The notes below the pieces were generated by a model, which saw only the letters and a program-made list of their open reading frames with translations, was not told the DNA's origin and ran no database searches. DNA of 64,000 nt, from contig NC_049995.1 in the NCBI RefSeq assembly GCF_000003815.2, positions 14,489,378 through 14,553,377 on the forward strand, read 5' to 3'. The stretch is from Branchiostoma floridae. Its lineage: Eukaryota > Chordata > Leptocardii > Amphioxiformes > Branchiostomatidae. Positions 23,876 through 35,214 of this stretch are shown here, piece by piece (position 1 is the stretch's first letter; each line of letters begins with the position of its first letter). The translations under genes and the position numbers were made by a program.

Positions 23876-25746
23876 GCAAATAAATACACACATTAGAAAC
23901 GTTGTGTACTGACTTCCCGAAGATGTGTTTCTTGAGGAATCGCCAGAGCCGTGCCCGGGAGCTGGCCCGGAAAGCCCAGTACAGGTGCGGGTTGATCATA
24001 CTGTTAGCGATGTACAGCCGCTTCGCCACGAAGTCCTTATCCTTGTCCATGTCCATGCCCTGCTGGTTCATCACTGTGCGAACCTGAGGTGTGGACGGGA
24101 ACGACAAAAATAAACTCTCACTATTATAATAAAGAAGAACTTTATTGCACGACAATTGTACATGGTACAAAGTATGGCAACAACTCTTGCATAAAGTACA
24201 AAACAGAGGTATAGGATAAAGCTTAACATCATAGTTAACATAACAATAAGGGCTAATATGCATAATTCATTCATATAGTATCATAATGAAGTAGGCTAAT
24301 CATTAGCTTCAGTATTCTTTCTAATAGCGAAGCAGTCCTTGATATATTTGCTTTTTTTTGCATTATGGGAGTACTTTGTACCAGGTATGAACACATTTGT
24401 GTGTATAGACATATAGGACTCATCATGTCTTTAAATGATGTAAAGTTGTAAACCGTATCTCTGTTATATATCTTGTTTGACCCTTGCAGCAGGCCGATTT
24501 TATTTTCATGATTGAGTTATAATTGACAAAGATCAAACAAAAAGACACAAACAGAGCAAAATAGCTTCGTGCATTGAAACATGTCCAGGTTCGGTTACCT
24601 TTTTAGAAATTTCGTTTTTTCATTAGTATGTTTACGTAATCAGTCACATGGTGATTGTTTATCAGTATTGATCCTGAAGCCAAGAAGGCGACAGTGGTCA
24701 TTAACTTGAAAATTTGAAGTTCTGAAGATTTGAAGATTATAAGTTTTTCAATTATACATATTCCCCTGCCTTAGCATCTGAAAAAATGCCTAGTAGTAGT
24801 GGGTAACTAAACACTCAAAAGAATAAGTATTGCTAAAGGGGGTTCTTACCAAATATGGTGTGAGGCAGATGAGAAAGAACATTGACGTCACGATCATCAA
24901 GATGGCGAACTCGCGCTCCTTCTTCAGTTCTTCTGTCTTGCCTGAAGGCTGAGAGGAGGTAAGAAAGATATGAGAACAATCGGTACTTTCCAAGTGATGC
25001 CATTATAGGGGTAATAAAGGTATGAAAAAAGTTATACTTTGAGAGTGATAATCCATATTTTGTCAAATTCATTGAGTTTTAAATCTTACTTTAGAGAAAT
25101 ACAATCTAAAAAAAGAGGAGGGCATACTGTTTAAGTAGGGACAAAATTGATTCTATAGGACCCAATTTACACAGGATAGAGTGTAACATCGAATGTTTAT
25201 TGAAAGATCATTGAAAGGTAATTGAAAGAACATAGAATGATCTTCGAAGCCCTCTTATATACTGTAAATGCATTTAAGTTCGCGGGGATTTAATTTCGCG
25301 GTAGCGGGAAAATGGACTTTTCGCGGCGGTTTTAATTTCGCGGTAGCACCATGCACTGTAACCTCTTACTGTTATGAAAAAATATTCGCGGTGGTCTTAA
25401 ATTCTCGGTGAAGCGGCCACCGCGAAAACCGCGAACATTAATCCACCGCGAACATTTCTGCATTTACAGTATTATACGTGCTTGCAATACCATGAGATCC
25501 GCAGTGCGGCGCCGCATCCTGTAGAGCTCCTGTACCACAGCCAGGTTGCTGAACACCAGAACCACGATCAGGACAAATCCTGCAACGGCAGAGACGGAAT
25601 GGACATTTCAGACACTACGTCACATTGAGAAAGAGAGAACAATGCACTGTCAGAGTTCTCATCTGATACGGCCTAGGAAAATGTTTTGTTTCCTTTTCAG
25701 TCCTAAGAAAAATCAGGGTCCGTTGGTCCGTAGAGATTATCAATCT

Positions 25747-25799
<53 letters not shown>

Positions 25800-28700
25800 C
25801 CAATCAATCAGCCAATCAATCAACCAATCAATCAACCAATCAATCAATCACTAACTGACCTTGTATGACAGTGAAGTAGGCGTATCCCTGCGCCAGCGGC
25901 CTCTGGTCGTGCCAATCGTACTGACAGGAGATGCCGAACTTCTGTTTGATCTCAACAACTCCCATAAAGGGGATTGTCGTGAATAGGAGCTGGAAAGCAA
26001 AGGGAAAAAAACAACAACAACAACATCAGTGGTATAAACATACTCATAAATCATTTGAGAAAAGAAGCTGGAAGACATAATGGAAATGTTACAGTTATTT
26101 TACTCCTTAACCCGGTTAGACTAGTGAACTGGTATGTTTTTTACCGAAATGAATCATACTTCTTATGACCCTTTAATACATTTAATCGTTTTAAGAGATC
26201 CTATTCTAATGTCTAAGGCCCAAAAGTCTTTTATATCACTGTGTTTTCAAGCCTTTTTGGATAGATTCCAAACTCTTTAATAACGATTAAATCATCAACA
26301 TCAATCTATCAATCATAAGGAAATTGAAATCTTCTTTTATATCTGATATTTATTCGTAAATTTGCGTTGCTTGTTTTTGTATTCATGTATTTTATTGTTC
26401 TTGGCTGCACATTAGATAATAGTTTTCTTTTCAAACTTTCCATTTAAAGATTTCCCTCAATCTTGCATCGGCACAATGATACATTGACTCAACTTTTTAA
26501 TAAGTTACTTAATGATATCTTTAAAAAAATGTTATACCTTGTCGGTAATAGAGACACATGTAAAGAGTCAAATTTATACTTATTAATATCATTATTATTA
26601 TTATTATTTACCATTATATAATAGTGTTAGATTAGAAGATGTAATATCATAACAAGAGTATGTTTGGGGAAAATATTTGTCTTGATAGCGTCAACTCGAC
26701 TTGGGTTGCCTAAAAGTGCGATGATTAAATACCCTCATATATACATGCATGTCATATCGTTTGTTTTCACACACATGTGTTTGGGGTGAAATATCATCAT
26801 GATAATAGTTTTGGCTCGGGTTGCAAGGGTTTTGTTTGTTGACATGAAAAATAGGGCTTATACATATATCATCCGAGTCTATATCTGTATCGCATAGCCG
26901 ATAGAATAGCCTTTCGATACCACATTAAACGACCTGCTAGTGTTACACTACTTACCTTCTTTGCATATCCAATGACGTTATATAACGTTCTTGACATATC
27001 TAAGTCCGGACGTCGTTTTAAGCTAATCTTTTATCTCCTTCAAATCAAATTGACATTGCAAAGTTACCCCAGAGCAGTACTACCTCTGAATACTTTTAAT
27101 TTTACAGAATGGAGTAAAATCACATTAGATAATAAACACAGTAGACAAGACATGAACAGTCCTTAAACTAAAAATACACACATCACATCCATACAAAGAG
27201 AGAGGTCATCGAGAGATTGAGAGAGAGAGAGAGAGAGAGAGAAAGAGACAGAGAGAGACAGAGAGACAGAGAGAGAGAGAGGCATAAGAAGAGACAGAGA
27301 GAGAGACAGAGAGAGAGACACAGAGAGAGACAGGCAGAGAGAGAGAGACAGAGAGAGAGAGAGACAGAGAGAGAGAGGCAGAGAGAGAGACACAGAGACA
27401 GAGAGAGAGAGATCGTGTACTTTTTTTATTACATGTATCGTGTCCTCTCTGTATTGTACATACCGAATACGCCACCACGCCAGCCAGCACACAGAAGGCA
27501 GACTTGTAGCTGACCAACAGCTGGTATTTGAAAGGCAGCTTCAGCGCTAGCATTCTCTCCAGCGCGGAGGACACCACGCAGAGCTGAGACGCAATGTAGA
27601 ACAGGTAGGTCACGAAGGCGCGGTACTTACACCCCGTTAACTCACCTGCTGCACAGGTGCCAAACAGGTGCTCAAAGGTGGCGTGGCCGGTGGCAAAACC
27701 TGGAGAAAGGAGGGGAAGGTGAAGAAACAAGAAATCTTTTTAAAAAGCTGTGCCTTGCCGCGTATTTTATGTTATTTTGGTAAGTTAGACTAGATTCTAC
27801 CCTTAAAAATCCAGAGTTCCACATGTCGCCCCCTCCCTCCTCATTATCATAATTTATGTCAGATGAATTATTGGCACATTAAACAGGTTTTGTAAAACTT
27901 TTTGACCCACAATGAATATGCATTATTTTTTATTACAAACTAAGTTCCTTCTGATGCAATTTGTGATATATCTTTATATAAACATGGTGAGTTAAAGCGT
28001 AGATTTATTACGCTGGACCACATACAGTAACATGCGTCTAGAAGAGCGTTTTAATACTCGCCTGGAATGTACCATTGTTTAACTAAGCCATGAAACTCGG
28101 CCGCGAGTAGCCGCGAGTGAGCGAGCGAGCGATTAGCCGCGAGCGAGCGTTGGCTTGCGTCCCTAATGTCTGTGTACCCTTAGGGGTCAACTACATATGA
28201 GTATGGTCATTGTATCGAATGGTCATTACTAATTTTGAACTGTCACCTTCCAGCAAAAAGAAGGGCCTTTGGAAGGGGCTTTGGAAGGGCTGGGTTAACA
28301 GGTCCGTCCATCCATGGAACCATGGAAGAAAGCTGGCGTAAAGCCTTGCCGGCGGCAAGGCAAAAATGTGAATAAATAGTAGAACAGAAGACATGACGTC
28401 ACGCTTAAGGACTTCGACTAAACTGGTGCTCAAATGTGGCAAGAGCTGCATAAAATAACAAAACAAGGAAATTAGATATGATATACGCAAACACACACAC
28501 ACAAACGCACACACACACACACACACACAAATACAGACAAACACACATACATATGGAAACACACACAAATACAAACACACAGAGAAGCAAACAAAAAAAC
28601 TCACTTCACTTCCTTGTAGTAAAGTCAAAATAAAACGATATAGACAAATGACATACTAGTATTTTGAGCTTTAAACGTTTAAATGTGATATGATTTGAAT

Positions 28701-31700
28701 ACAACATATGATAGGAGATGAATTGTATCTTATTTCCGCCATATGTTTTCATAGCAGAGAAAATTGATGGAGGAACAACATATGAATTGTTTACATCGAT
28801 TATACATATCCCAAATAAAAATCCGGGTTCACACGTGCGTATATATTCAAGTCCATGTGAGGTCCCTGTGGAATTTTTAGCCTCTACCAGGCTCCATAGG
28901 TCGCTGGGAAATTGGTAAAAATTGGAGAAATATATAACATGCCAGAGGAGCTAGCTACCAGCTAACGCCTCTGGCATGTTATGTGTCTGTCTTTGTCTAC
29001 TTTATATTTTTTCCAGCAACCTGTGGAGCCTGGTAGAGGCTAAGACTCCCATACCAAACTCACACGTACTTGAATATATACGCACGTATGAAACCACTTA
29101 AGCTAGGGGCACAACCCGCCGTACTTGCAAGTGCGTGCTGTCTACGTGCCAAAACGTGGGCAATCTTTTGGTATCCGTAAGTGGTAAGTACCGTCTCCGT
29201 ACGAACACGTGGCGATTCCCACGGATTTGGGAGCACGCAGACACGCCGTAGAAATTTAAGTGCATGCAGAACTTTCTCTGCGTTCGGGCTGCGGATTCGC
29301 CCTCCGTATGTGCCAGTACGGGCGACGCACCTGCCATGTACAGACTGAACGTTTTCAGGAATACGTGGCGGACGTGGCCTCCACAAAAAACGTACGGACA
29401 AATTGCACGTACGGCGGGTTGTGACCCAGGCTTTAATAAGCATTTATTTACCGTTTGGATAAGAGCAGTAGTAGACTTCGGGGTGCGGTGACCAAAGTAA
29501 TTTCATTGTCAACCTACTAGCCTTTGGTAATAGCTCTACATTCTAGCTATGTGGTAGGCAGTCCATCCTCCTAACGCCCGGTCCCCAACGGCATTACCTT
29601 ATGGGGCCCTGCTATCCCATGCCCTATCCGTGGTTATTATGATTGTCGCCACAAACAAGCTGTCAACCAATCAGAGAATAGGCCTTTCTTGGGCTTGTTG
29701 TTGTCGCAAGCTGTCTCGCAAAGGCCGCTGGGAAGCTACCAGCCAATCATGCTACGTCTTACATGGCTCCATCCTCCTACGCCCGATCCCCAACGGCTGA
29801 CTGCCCATATAAGGGTAAGCTCATTAATATTTATAAGTAGGGCGGTCCCTAACTGGTCTGAGTACACAAGGTAGCAGAGGTAACACAGGAAGTTTTGACA
29901 CGACTGTGCTTCCTCTGCGTAGGAGAATGTAGGTAGTCAAATTAACAAAAAGATCAATAAAATCACTCAAAAGCTAAAAAAGAGTCCTGAAGAAAGGCCG
30001 CTGTTGGGAAGGCTTTTAAAAGCGCATAAACGAATCTACCAGAGTAATGCTGTCGTTATAATTAGAATTAAAGGCTTTTTGGCACTATCGAGCTTGGCCC
30101 TTACCGTGTCTCCGTGATAGCCTGGTATCCAGCCGTAATATAGCTCCCGAGTCTCTTCTCTCCTCTCTGCAATTAAAGAGAGGAGAGAAGAGACTCGGGA
30201 GCTATATTACGGCTGGATACCAGCCTAACCGTAAGTACCACTCTCTTTAAAACTAATGCGGTTCCGAAAGACAGAAACAAGCAAACAAAACTTATCAAAC
30301 AGCATCCCTGCTGCTGTGTTCTCACATGCAATAATTATAACCTATACAAAAAGGTGGATAACCCTTTACGATCATTGAAAAACTAGCACTAACAGCCGAC
30401 CGCTAGATCCGTGCACGCAATGGTTGAGTACGTACAGNNNNNNNNNNNNNNNNNNNNNNNNNNNNNNNNNNNNNNNNNNNNNNNNNNNNNNNNNNNNNNN
30501 NNNNNNNNNNNNNNNNNNNNNNNNNNNNNNNNNNNNNNNNNNNNNNNNNNNNNNNNNNNNNNNNNNNNNNNNNNNNNNNNNNNNNNNNNNNNNNNNNNNN
30601 NNNNNNNNNNNNNNNNNNNNNNNNNNNNNNNNNNNNNNNNNNNNNNNNNNNNNNNNNNNNNNNNNNNNNNNNNNNNNNNNNNNNNNNNNNNNNNNNNNNN
30701 NNNNNNNNNNNNNNNNNNNNNNNNNNNNNNNNNNNNNNNNNNNNNNNNNNNNNNNNNNNNNNNNNNNNNNNNNNNNNNNNNNNNNNNNNNNNNNNNNNNN
30801 NNNNNNNNNNNNNNNNNNNNNNNNNNNNNNNNNNNNNNNNNNNNNNNNNNNNNNNNNNNNNNNNNNNNNNNNNNNNNNNNNNNNNNNNNNGTGCGGTTCG
30901 CAGAACACTACCAAAAACATACACTTAGGCATACCAAGTTTGACCGCCTAGAATACACTCTTAGCAATGTTGCCTCTAAGCACTAGCCTAACCCTAACCC
31001 TAACCCTAGCGGTTAGTGCTTAAGTCATATCTCGGCAAGTAAGCACCCGATTCCAAAACGGTTTGCAGATTACAAATCGGTACCAACATAAAGTTTGTAA
31101 TGATACCAAGTTTGACCGCCTAGAATACACTCTTAGCAATGTTGCATCTAAGCACTAGCCTAACACCCTAGCGGTTAGTGCTTAAGTCATATCTCGGCAA
31201 GTAAGCACCCAACTTCAAAACGGTTTCCAGATTACAAATCTGTACCAACATACCTTTGTAATGATACCAAGTTTGACCGCCTAGAATACACTCTTAGCAA
31301 TGTTGCCTCTAAGCACTAGCCTAACCCTAACCCTAACCCTAGCGGTTAGTGCTTAAGTCATATCTCGGCAAGTAAGCACCCAATTTCAAAACGGTTTGCA
31401 GATTACAAATATGTACCAACATACCTTTGTAATGATACCAAGTTTGACCGCCTAGAATACACTCTTAGCAGAATGGAACACCCCGTGCACGTGTAGTTAT
31501 TCCCAAAGGCACAGGCGTAGTTCGAATCACTTCCATTTTAACACTTTCTCGTCACCATCAACAAAGAAAACAAACAAACAAACAAACAGAAAGCATAAAC
31601 AAACTAGAAAGGCCGACATTTGCTTAAGAGCAAATACAGCATATTTCAGCCATACCCCTTCCCACGCAACATTGGACTGTTCCAAATCACCCCTGCGCAA

Positions 31701-34700
31701 AAATGGAACATCCTCTTAACAGTACATTATCCCCCAAAGTGGACTGGTATTGTGAATTGATTCCAGGTAAAAACAGAGCTTGCTTCTATTTTTCAGAAAA
31801 TGACAATAATCACACCTTCCATTCAGAAAATTTTCATCATGACTGAAAATTGTTGAATGACTTCATGTAATGTCATTAACAATTTTCAGTACGATAACTA
31901 GGTGTAAGTTTAAAAAAGTATAAGCTCCTTGTGATGTGGGTACATTTATTATTGCAGTGAAATTTTTCTATTCAAGTAGGGCATACGATTTAATAATTAT
32001 CAAGCAGGTGCAGGTACTGTAGGAGCGTTTGTTTTCTTCAAGCTGTAAAACTGTTAAACTGTTTTACTTTGTATGCAATCAGCCATCGAGCCTATTCTTA
32101 TTTTAGTTTAACAACTTCCTGCCAGACCCGGAAGATACGATTGAACCTTGTTCGAGGATTTATTTTCGTCTGTCTGGTCAGTCTGTTCACCCTGGCGCTG
32201 AGAGTGTTTTATTGGGCTGAAACTCTGGCAGTTTAAAGTTACTTACAATTTAAATGTTCAAAGTTTATGTCAAACAACAACAGCACTAGGAAATGTGGCC
32301 ACTATAGACAAGTGGTCACTATAGAGAAAATGCTGATCTATTGACTAGGAGCCATATGTACACATGATTTCAGTACACTGATCATTAATCATATAAACAT
32401 TGCACAGGTAAGCCAATTGTTTAGATGTACAATTAAGTTCAAATAATTCTGAAGAGAAATATTGATGAGAAAATAATCATTCTCGCCACTGTCTAACTTA
32501 TAATTACGTATCAAAACTAAACGCAGATTTTCTAACTAACGCACCTTTCGCCGACTTCATCAAGGGACCGCCGGCTAGCAAACACGGCTGTTGATTAGAC
32601 TTAGAGTTTCAAACAGTCATGTGCTGTGTGCCAGTTGACAGCGAACTTCGTGCTACGTGATGTTTTACATTGCTTGGACCTTCTTTCCTACAGCGGTGCT
32701 TCTACAAAATATTTAGACTGTAACACTGAGTCCCACATGTTTTATAGAATAGAATTTGACGCAGTACAGCGTTTTTTGCTGGGTATTTTTCTTCAAACAT
32801 GTCCGTGGGAATATCAGCGAGGCGGCGACGTAGGGATATCAGACCGTCAACAAAAGTCGCACGGCGGCTAACGGCGCAGCGAAGATACTAGCGCTATAAA
32901 TAAGCGCTTCAACTAAGGATGGCAACCCGTACAATATTTTTGTATACTGTTGAGCTAAGTAAAGTTTGTTGTTTTTGAGGTTTTAGTTGTCTTTGAAGCT
33001 TTGACCCGAAATATTTTAAAGTCAAACTGCTGAAGAGAAGTAAGTGACTGCTACGATTATCGTAGATATGGCCCTAAAAATGCTGATAAAAGAAGCCTTC
33101 TCAATAGTCTAAAATGCAAGAGCTTCCGGGGGGGGGGGGCTTCGCCCACCTGGGTCCCCCCCACAGTGGCCCTGCCCCTGGACCCTGCCAGGGACATTCG
33201 GCGGCCCCCGGACCCCTGTCCGACGCTTTGAAAAAATCCTGGCGAGAAGTCTGTACGGCCTGAGTCTTCAAGTTAACGTATTGTGTGGTCCCGCTTATGA
33301 ATATTAATTAGCATTCGCTTTCCTCTTCGCTGATTGGCTGAATCATTAATGGAATTAACTCTTCCTGCCGGCTAGACGCAGGTGCAGATGTCGGCTCTGT
33401 GGGATGAACGTCCGAAAGGTCATGGCATGGAGAACGAAAGAAAACCAATTTCCCCTAAAAAAAGTGCTGTAATTAAGCCTTTTACAGTACTTTATGCCAA
33501 AAATTTTACTTGGATCATTTTACCAACTATCTTATGCCTATCTATACCAAATGTTACTCATACCAGGGTACAGGGGTGCAAAATATACCGTTATAAGACC
33601 GTCAACAACAGTCGCACGTGCACGGAGCTAACAGCGCAGCGAAAATACCATCGCTAGCGTTTCAACTTCGGATAACAAGTTATAAGTACTGTTGAACTCA
33701 GTAACGTTAAAGTTTGTTTTTAGTTGCCTTTGACGGTTTGACCTGAAATAGTGTTACGCTAAACTCCTGAAGAGAAGTTAAGTGACTGCTGCGATTATCA
33801 TAGATATGCCCCTAAGAACTGATACAATATAAAGCCTTCTGAATAGTGTAAAATGCGAGAGCCTTAGGCGGGCTTCGCTCCCCCTGGCGGGAACACTGCT
33901 ATATACGGGATCATGAGGCCCCGCTTATGAATATTAATTAGCCTTTGGCCTCCTCTTCGCTGATTGGCTATGTCTTTGATCCAATTAACTCTCCGGCTGA
34001 CGCGCACAGGTGTGGCTCTGTGCGGGGTCACGGAAGGTCACGTCAGGAGGCCAAAAGAAAACAAATTTCCCCTCAGAAAAGTGCCAAAATTAATCATTTT
34101 AAAGTTGTTTATGTCAAAAATTTTACTTGAATCTTGTTACCAAGTATCTAATGCCTATCTATACCAAATTTCAGGTCATTTAATTGTAATACCAGGGTAC
34201 AGGAGCCAAAAGTGTCCTTTTTTGGTCAAAAATTGGCCAAAAATCGCAAAAATAAGCATTTTGTTGCACTGTACACCAAAAGTGTTATTGAATTTATATG
34301 AAGGGATTATCAAGGCACATCTGTGTCAAATTTCAGCTCATTCGGTTGCAATACCAAGGTACAGGAGCCAAAAGTGTCCTTTTTTGGTCAAAAATTGGTA
34401 AAAAAATCGCAAAAATAAGCATTTTGTTGTACTGTACACCAAAAGTGTTATTGAATTTATATGGGGGCGTTATCAAGGCACATCTCTGTCAAATTTCAGC
34501 TCATTTGGTTGTAATACCAGGGTACAGGGGCCAAAAGTGTCCTTTTTTGGTCAAAAATTGGTCAAAAAATCGCAAAAATAAGCATTTTGTTGTACTGTAC
34601 ACCAAAAGTGTTATCTAATTTATATGGGGGCATTATCAAGGCACATCTCTGTCAAATTTCAGCTCATTTGGTTGTAATACCAGGGTACAGGGGCCAAAAT

Positions 34701-35184
34701 ATACAGTTTTGGTCTAAAATTGACCAAAAAATCTCAATAAAATCATTTTAGAGGCAGATATGAAAAAACTGAGAAAAAGCATCAAGGTATTGGCCCATTC
34801 TACCCCTGTGCCAAATTTCAGGTCATTCGGTCCAGGAACGGCGGAGATGAATCACTTTGAAGATTTGACAGGAGAAAGAAGAAAGAAAGAAAGAAAGAAA
34901 GAAGAAACATTACGAATACAATATATTTCACCATACTATGTATGGCTGAAATATAAAAAAAAGTACTTACACCCAGCCGCTAGATCTGTGCAGGCGATGG
35001 CGAGTACGAGCAGCCGGGGAATGCTCTTGCCTCCCTTCAGCAATCCCCTCACCAGCACCGTGATCAGTACAGAGTTTGGGATGACTATGCCAAAGAAAAA
35101 CATCAGGGCCGTACCCGCCTTGGCCCAGTTGATGACGTGGTTGTTGGTGGCCCATGTCCAGTTGTCACACTTAAACTTGTCCAT
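23036..35184 (-). CDS. Prostanoid-receptor-like GPCR, 7 exons, 349 aa
   Basis: Predicted class-A receptor for a prostaglandin-like lipid at the plasma membrane. Exons: 34971-35184, 27464-27699, 25860-25989, 25491-25579, 24850-24948, 23914-24083, 23036-23147; all junction phases agree (1,0,1,0,0,2). Seen: N-glycosylation site N8; TM1 about 21-45; TM2 with CTDLAAG; C95 (3.25) and E119-R120-M121, exactly 25 residues apart; C172 in loop 2; TM5 in exon 4; TM6 with P254; TM7 with N287-P-H-L-Y. R278 lies nine residues before N287, matching Arg7.40, which pairs with the ligand carboxylate in prostanoid receptors. The E-R-x in place of D-R-Y and the MFFFGIVIPN segment also resemble EP2/EP4. The canonical loop-2 GxWCF motif is altered. 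An in-frame TAG lies 18 nt upstream of the ATG. The tail is Ser/Thr/Pro-rich. Subtype and ligand cannot be assigned. Confidence 0.85.
23518..23628 (-). pseudogene. Extra partial copy of GPCR TM7 exon (copy 3)
   Basis: Encodes RRLYIANSMINPHLYW and the following helix-8 segment, nearly identical to exon 6, including the GTCAGT donor after 'ggaaa'. It lacks the first ~20 codons of the true exon, which are replaced by TG-rich sequence. It retains the TM7 arginine. Confidence 0.85.
23692..23803 (-). pseudogene. Extra partial copy of GPCR TM7 exon (copy 2)
   Basis: Encodes GPYIANSMINPHLYW and onward to the same GTCAGT donor. The 5' end is truncated at a (TG)n tract and the ligand-binding arginine codon is lost. 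Copies 2 and 3 lie downstream of true exon 6 (23914-24083) in the sense of transcription, before the last exon. Confidence 0.85.
23801..23874. repeat. (CA)n microsatellite
   Basis: CA repeat between TM7-exon copies 1 and 2. Cys/Val-rich translations on the minus strand come from it. Confidence 0.95.
25260..25471. mobile_element. MITE with TACTGTAAATGCA ends and CGCGG motifs
   Basis: The 212-bp element has inverted ends TACTGTAAATGCA...TGCATTTACAGTA, repeated subterminal 'ttcgcgg' motifs on both arms and flanking TTATA. Relatives occur at 40329-40498 and as fragments at 46054-46104 and about 46573-46622. It lies in the intron between GPCR exons 4 and 5. Confidence 0.85.
25739..25852. repeat. 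(AATC)n microsatellite
   Basis: Tetranucleotide tract with a few 'caac/cagc' interruptions, ending two bases before the splice donor of GPCR exon 3 (25854-25859 on the + strand). Confidence 0.95.
27215..27415. repeat. (AG)n/(ACAG)n purine tract
   Basis: About 200 bp of nearly pure A/G with ACAG interruptions, about 50 bp beyond the donor of GPCR exon 2. The Leu/Ser- and Arg/Glu-rich frames here are not genes. Confidence 0.95.
28878..29042. mobile_element. MITE, TAGCCTCTACC family
   Basis: Inverted ends TAGCCTCTACCAGGCTCC / GGAGCCTGGTAGAGGCTA. The interior contains a second inverted pair, 'aacatgccagagg' / 'cctctggcatgtt'. No TSD is obvious, unlike its relatives at 303-458 and 56605-56809. 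Confidence 0.8.
29098..29436. mobile_element. MITE with TTAA target duplication
   Basis: The ends carry 'cacaacccgccgtac' and 'gtacggcgggttgtg' as inverted repeats and are bounded by TTAA (29098-29101, 29433-29436), the target site of piggyBac-type elements. The long minus-strand open frame is a by-product of its CpG-rich palindromic composition. Confidence 0.75.
29561..29800. repeat. Short direct-repeat pair
   Basis: 'tccatcctcctaacgcccgg' + 'tccccaacggc' at 29562-29592 recurs at 29768-29797. The intervening sequence includes a second pair, 'aaccaatcag'/'agccaatcat'. Confidence 0.6.
30119..30226. repeat. Near-perfect long hairpin, ~48-bp arms
   Basis: The arm from 'agcctggtatccagccgtaa' to 'tctctcctctct' is the complement of 30177-30226, with a loop of about 8 nt. 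It resembles a compact foldback element. It lies in GPCR intron 1. Confidence 0.9.
30394..30437 (-). pseudogene. Broken copy of GPCR exon 1 end, cut by assembly gap
   Basis: The minus strand reads ...TIACTDLAVG followed by a GTTAGT donor, aligning with LAIACTDLAAG|GTAAGT at the end of true exon 1. One extra base shifts the frame upstream of this segment. The copy continues into the N run at 30438, so its full extent is unknown. Confidence 0.75.
30438..30890. other. Assembly gap (453 N)
   Basis: N run flanked by a GPCR exon-1 copy on one side and a satellite on the other. Open frames through it are meaningless. Confidence 1.
30891..31470. repeat. ~171-bp satellite with telomere-like CCCTAA motif
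   Basis: 'accaagtttgaccgcctaga' recurs near 30934, 31105, 31265 and 31436. Each complete unit contains 'gcactagcc' + 'taaccctaaccctaaccc' (shortened in the middle copy) + 'tagcggttagtgcttaagtc'. Copies are highly similar and the array abuts the gap. Confidence 0.95.
31471..32820. other. GPCR intron 1 sequence, no feature seen
   Basis: AT-rich sequence with a short related pair 'gaatggaacaccccgtgcac'/'aaatggaacatcctctt'. No splice-consistent exon was recognised. Confidence 0.4.
32826..34165. repeat. Tandem duplication, unit about 600-760 bp
   Basis: Copy 1 (32826-33590) and copy 2 (33591-34165) share, in order, 'agaccgtcaacaa.agtcgcac', 'gaagagaagt.aagtgactgc', 'cccgcttatgaatattaatt', 'cctcttcgctgattggct' and 'aatttcccct.a.aaaagtgc'. 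A G-run and GC-rich block at 33128-33230 is present only in copy 1. Confidence 0.85.
34110..34840. repeat. ~160-bp tandem array, about 4 copies
   Basis: 'gtaataccagggtacaggag' + 'ccaaaagtgtccttttttgg' + 'tcaaaaattgg' recurs near 34188, 34352, 34513 and 34674. The frame stays open across several units, giving repetitive hypothetical peptides. Nearly identical units and the A/T-run composition argue against coding. Confidence 0.9.
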
Positions 35185-35214
35185 GTTTACCAGTCTTACC
35201 TATAAACGATGAGG

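Noticed and set aside
23359-23889. 176-residue frame containing two TM7-like segments as a single protein
   Set aside because: It joins two partial exon copies through microsatellite sequence; treated as exon duplications.
25546-25854. 102-residue frame with SINQ repeats
   Set aside because: Translated (AATC)n repeat overlapping GPCR exon 4 on the other strand.
27217-27513. Arg/Glu-rich + strand frame and Leu/Ser-rich - strand frame
   Set aside because: Translated AG repeat; only the part upstream of 27464 on the minus strand is the real GPCR exon.
29060-29443. 127-residue minus-strand frame with no obvious repeats
   Set aside because: Lies entirely within a TTAA-flanked palindromic MITE; composition-driven.
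30372-30986. Open frames crossing the gap at 30438-30890
   Set aside because: Translation of N; only the exon-1-like edge is meaningful.
33964-34618. Two overlapping frames of 145 and 106 residues
   Set aside because: Follow a ~160-bp tandem repeat; no domain, and codon pattern follows DNA repeat identity.
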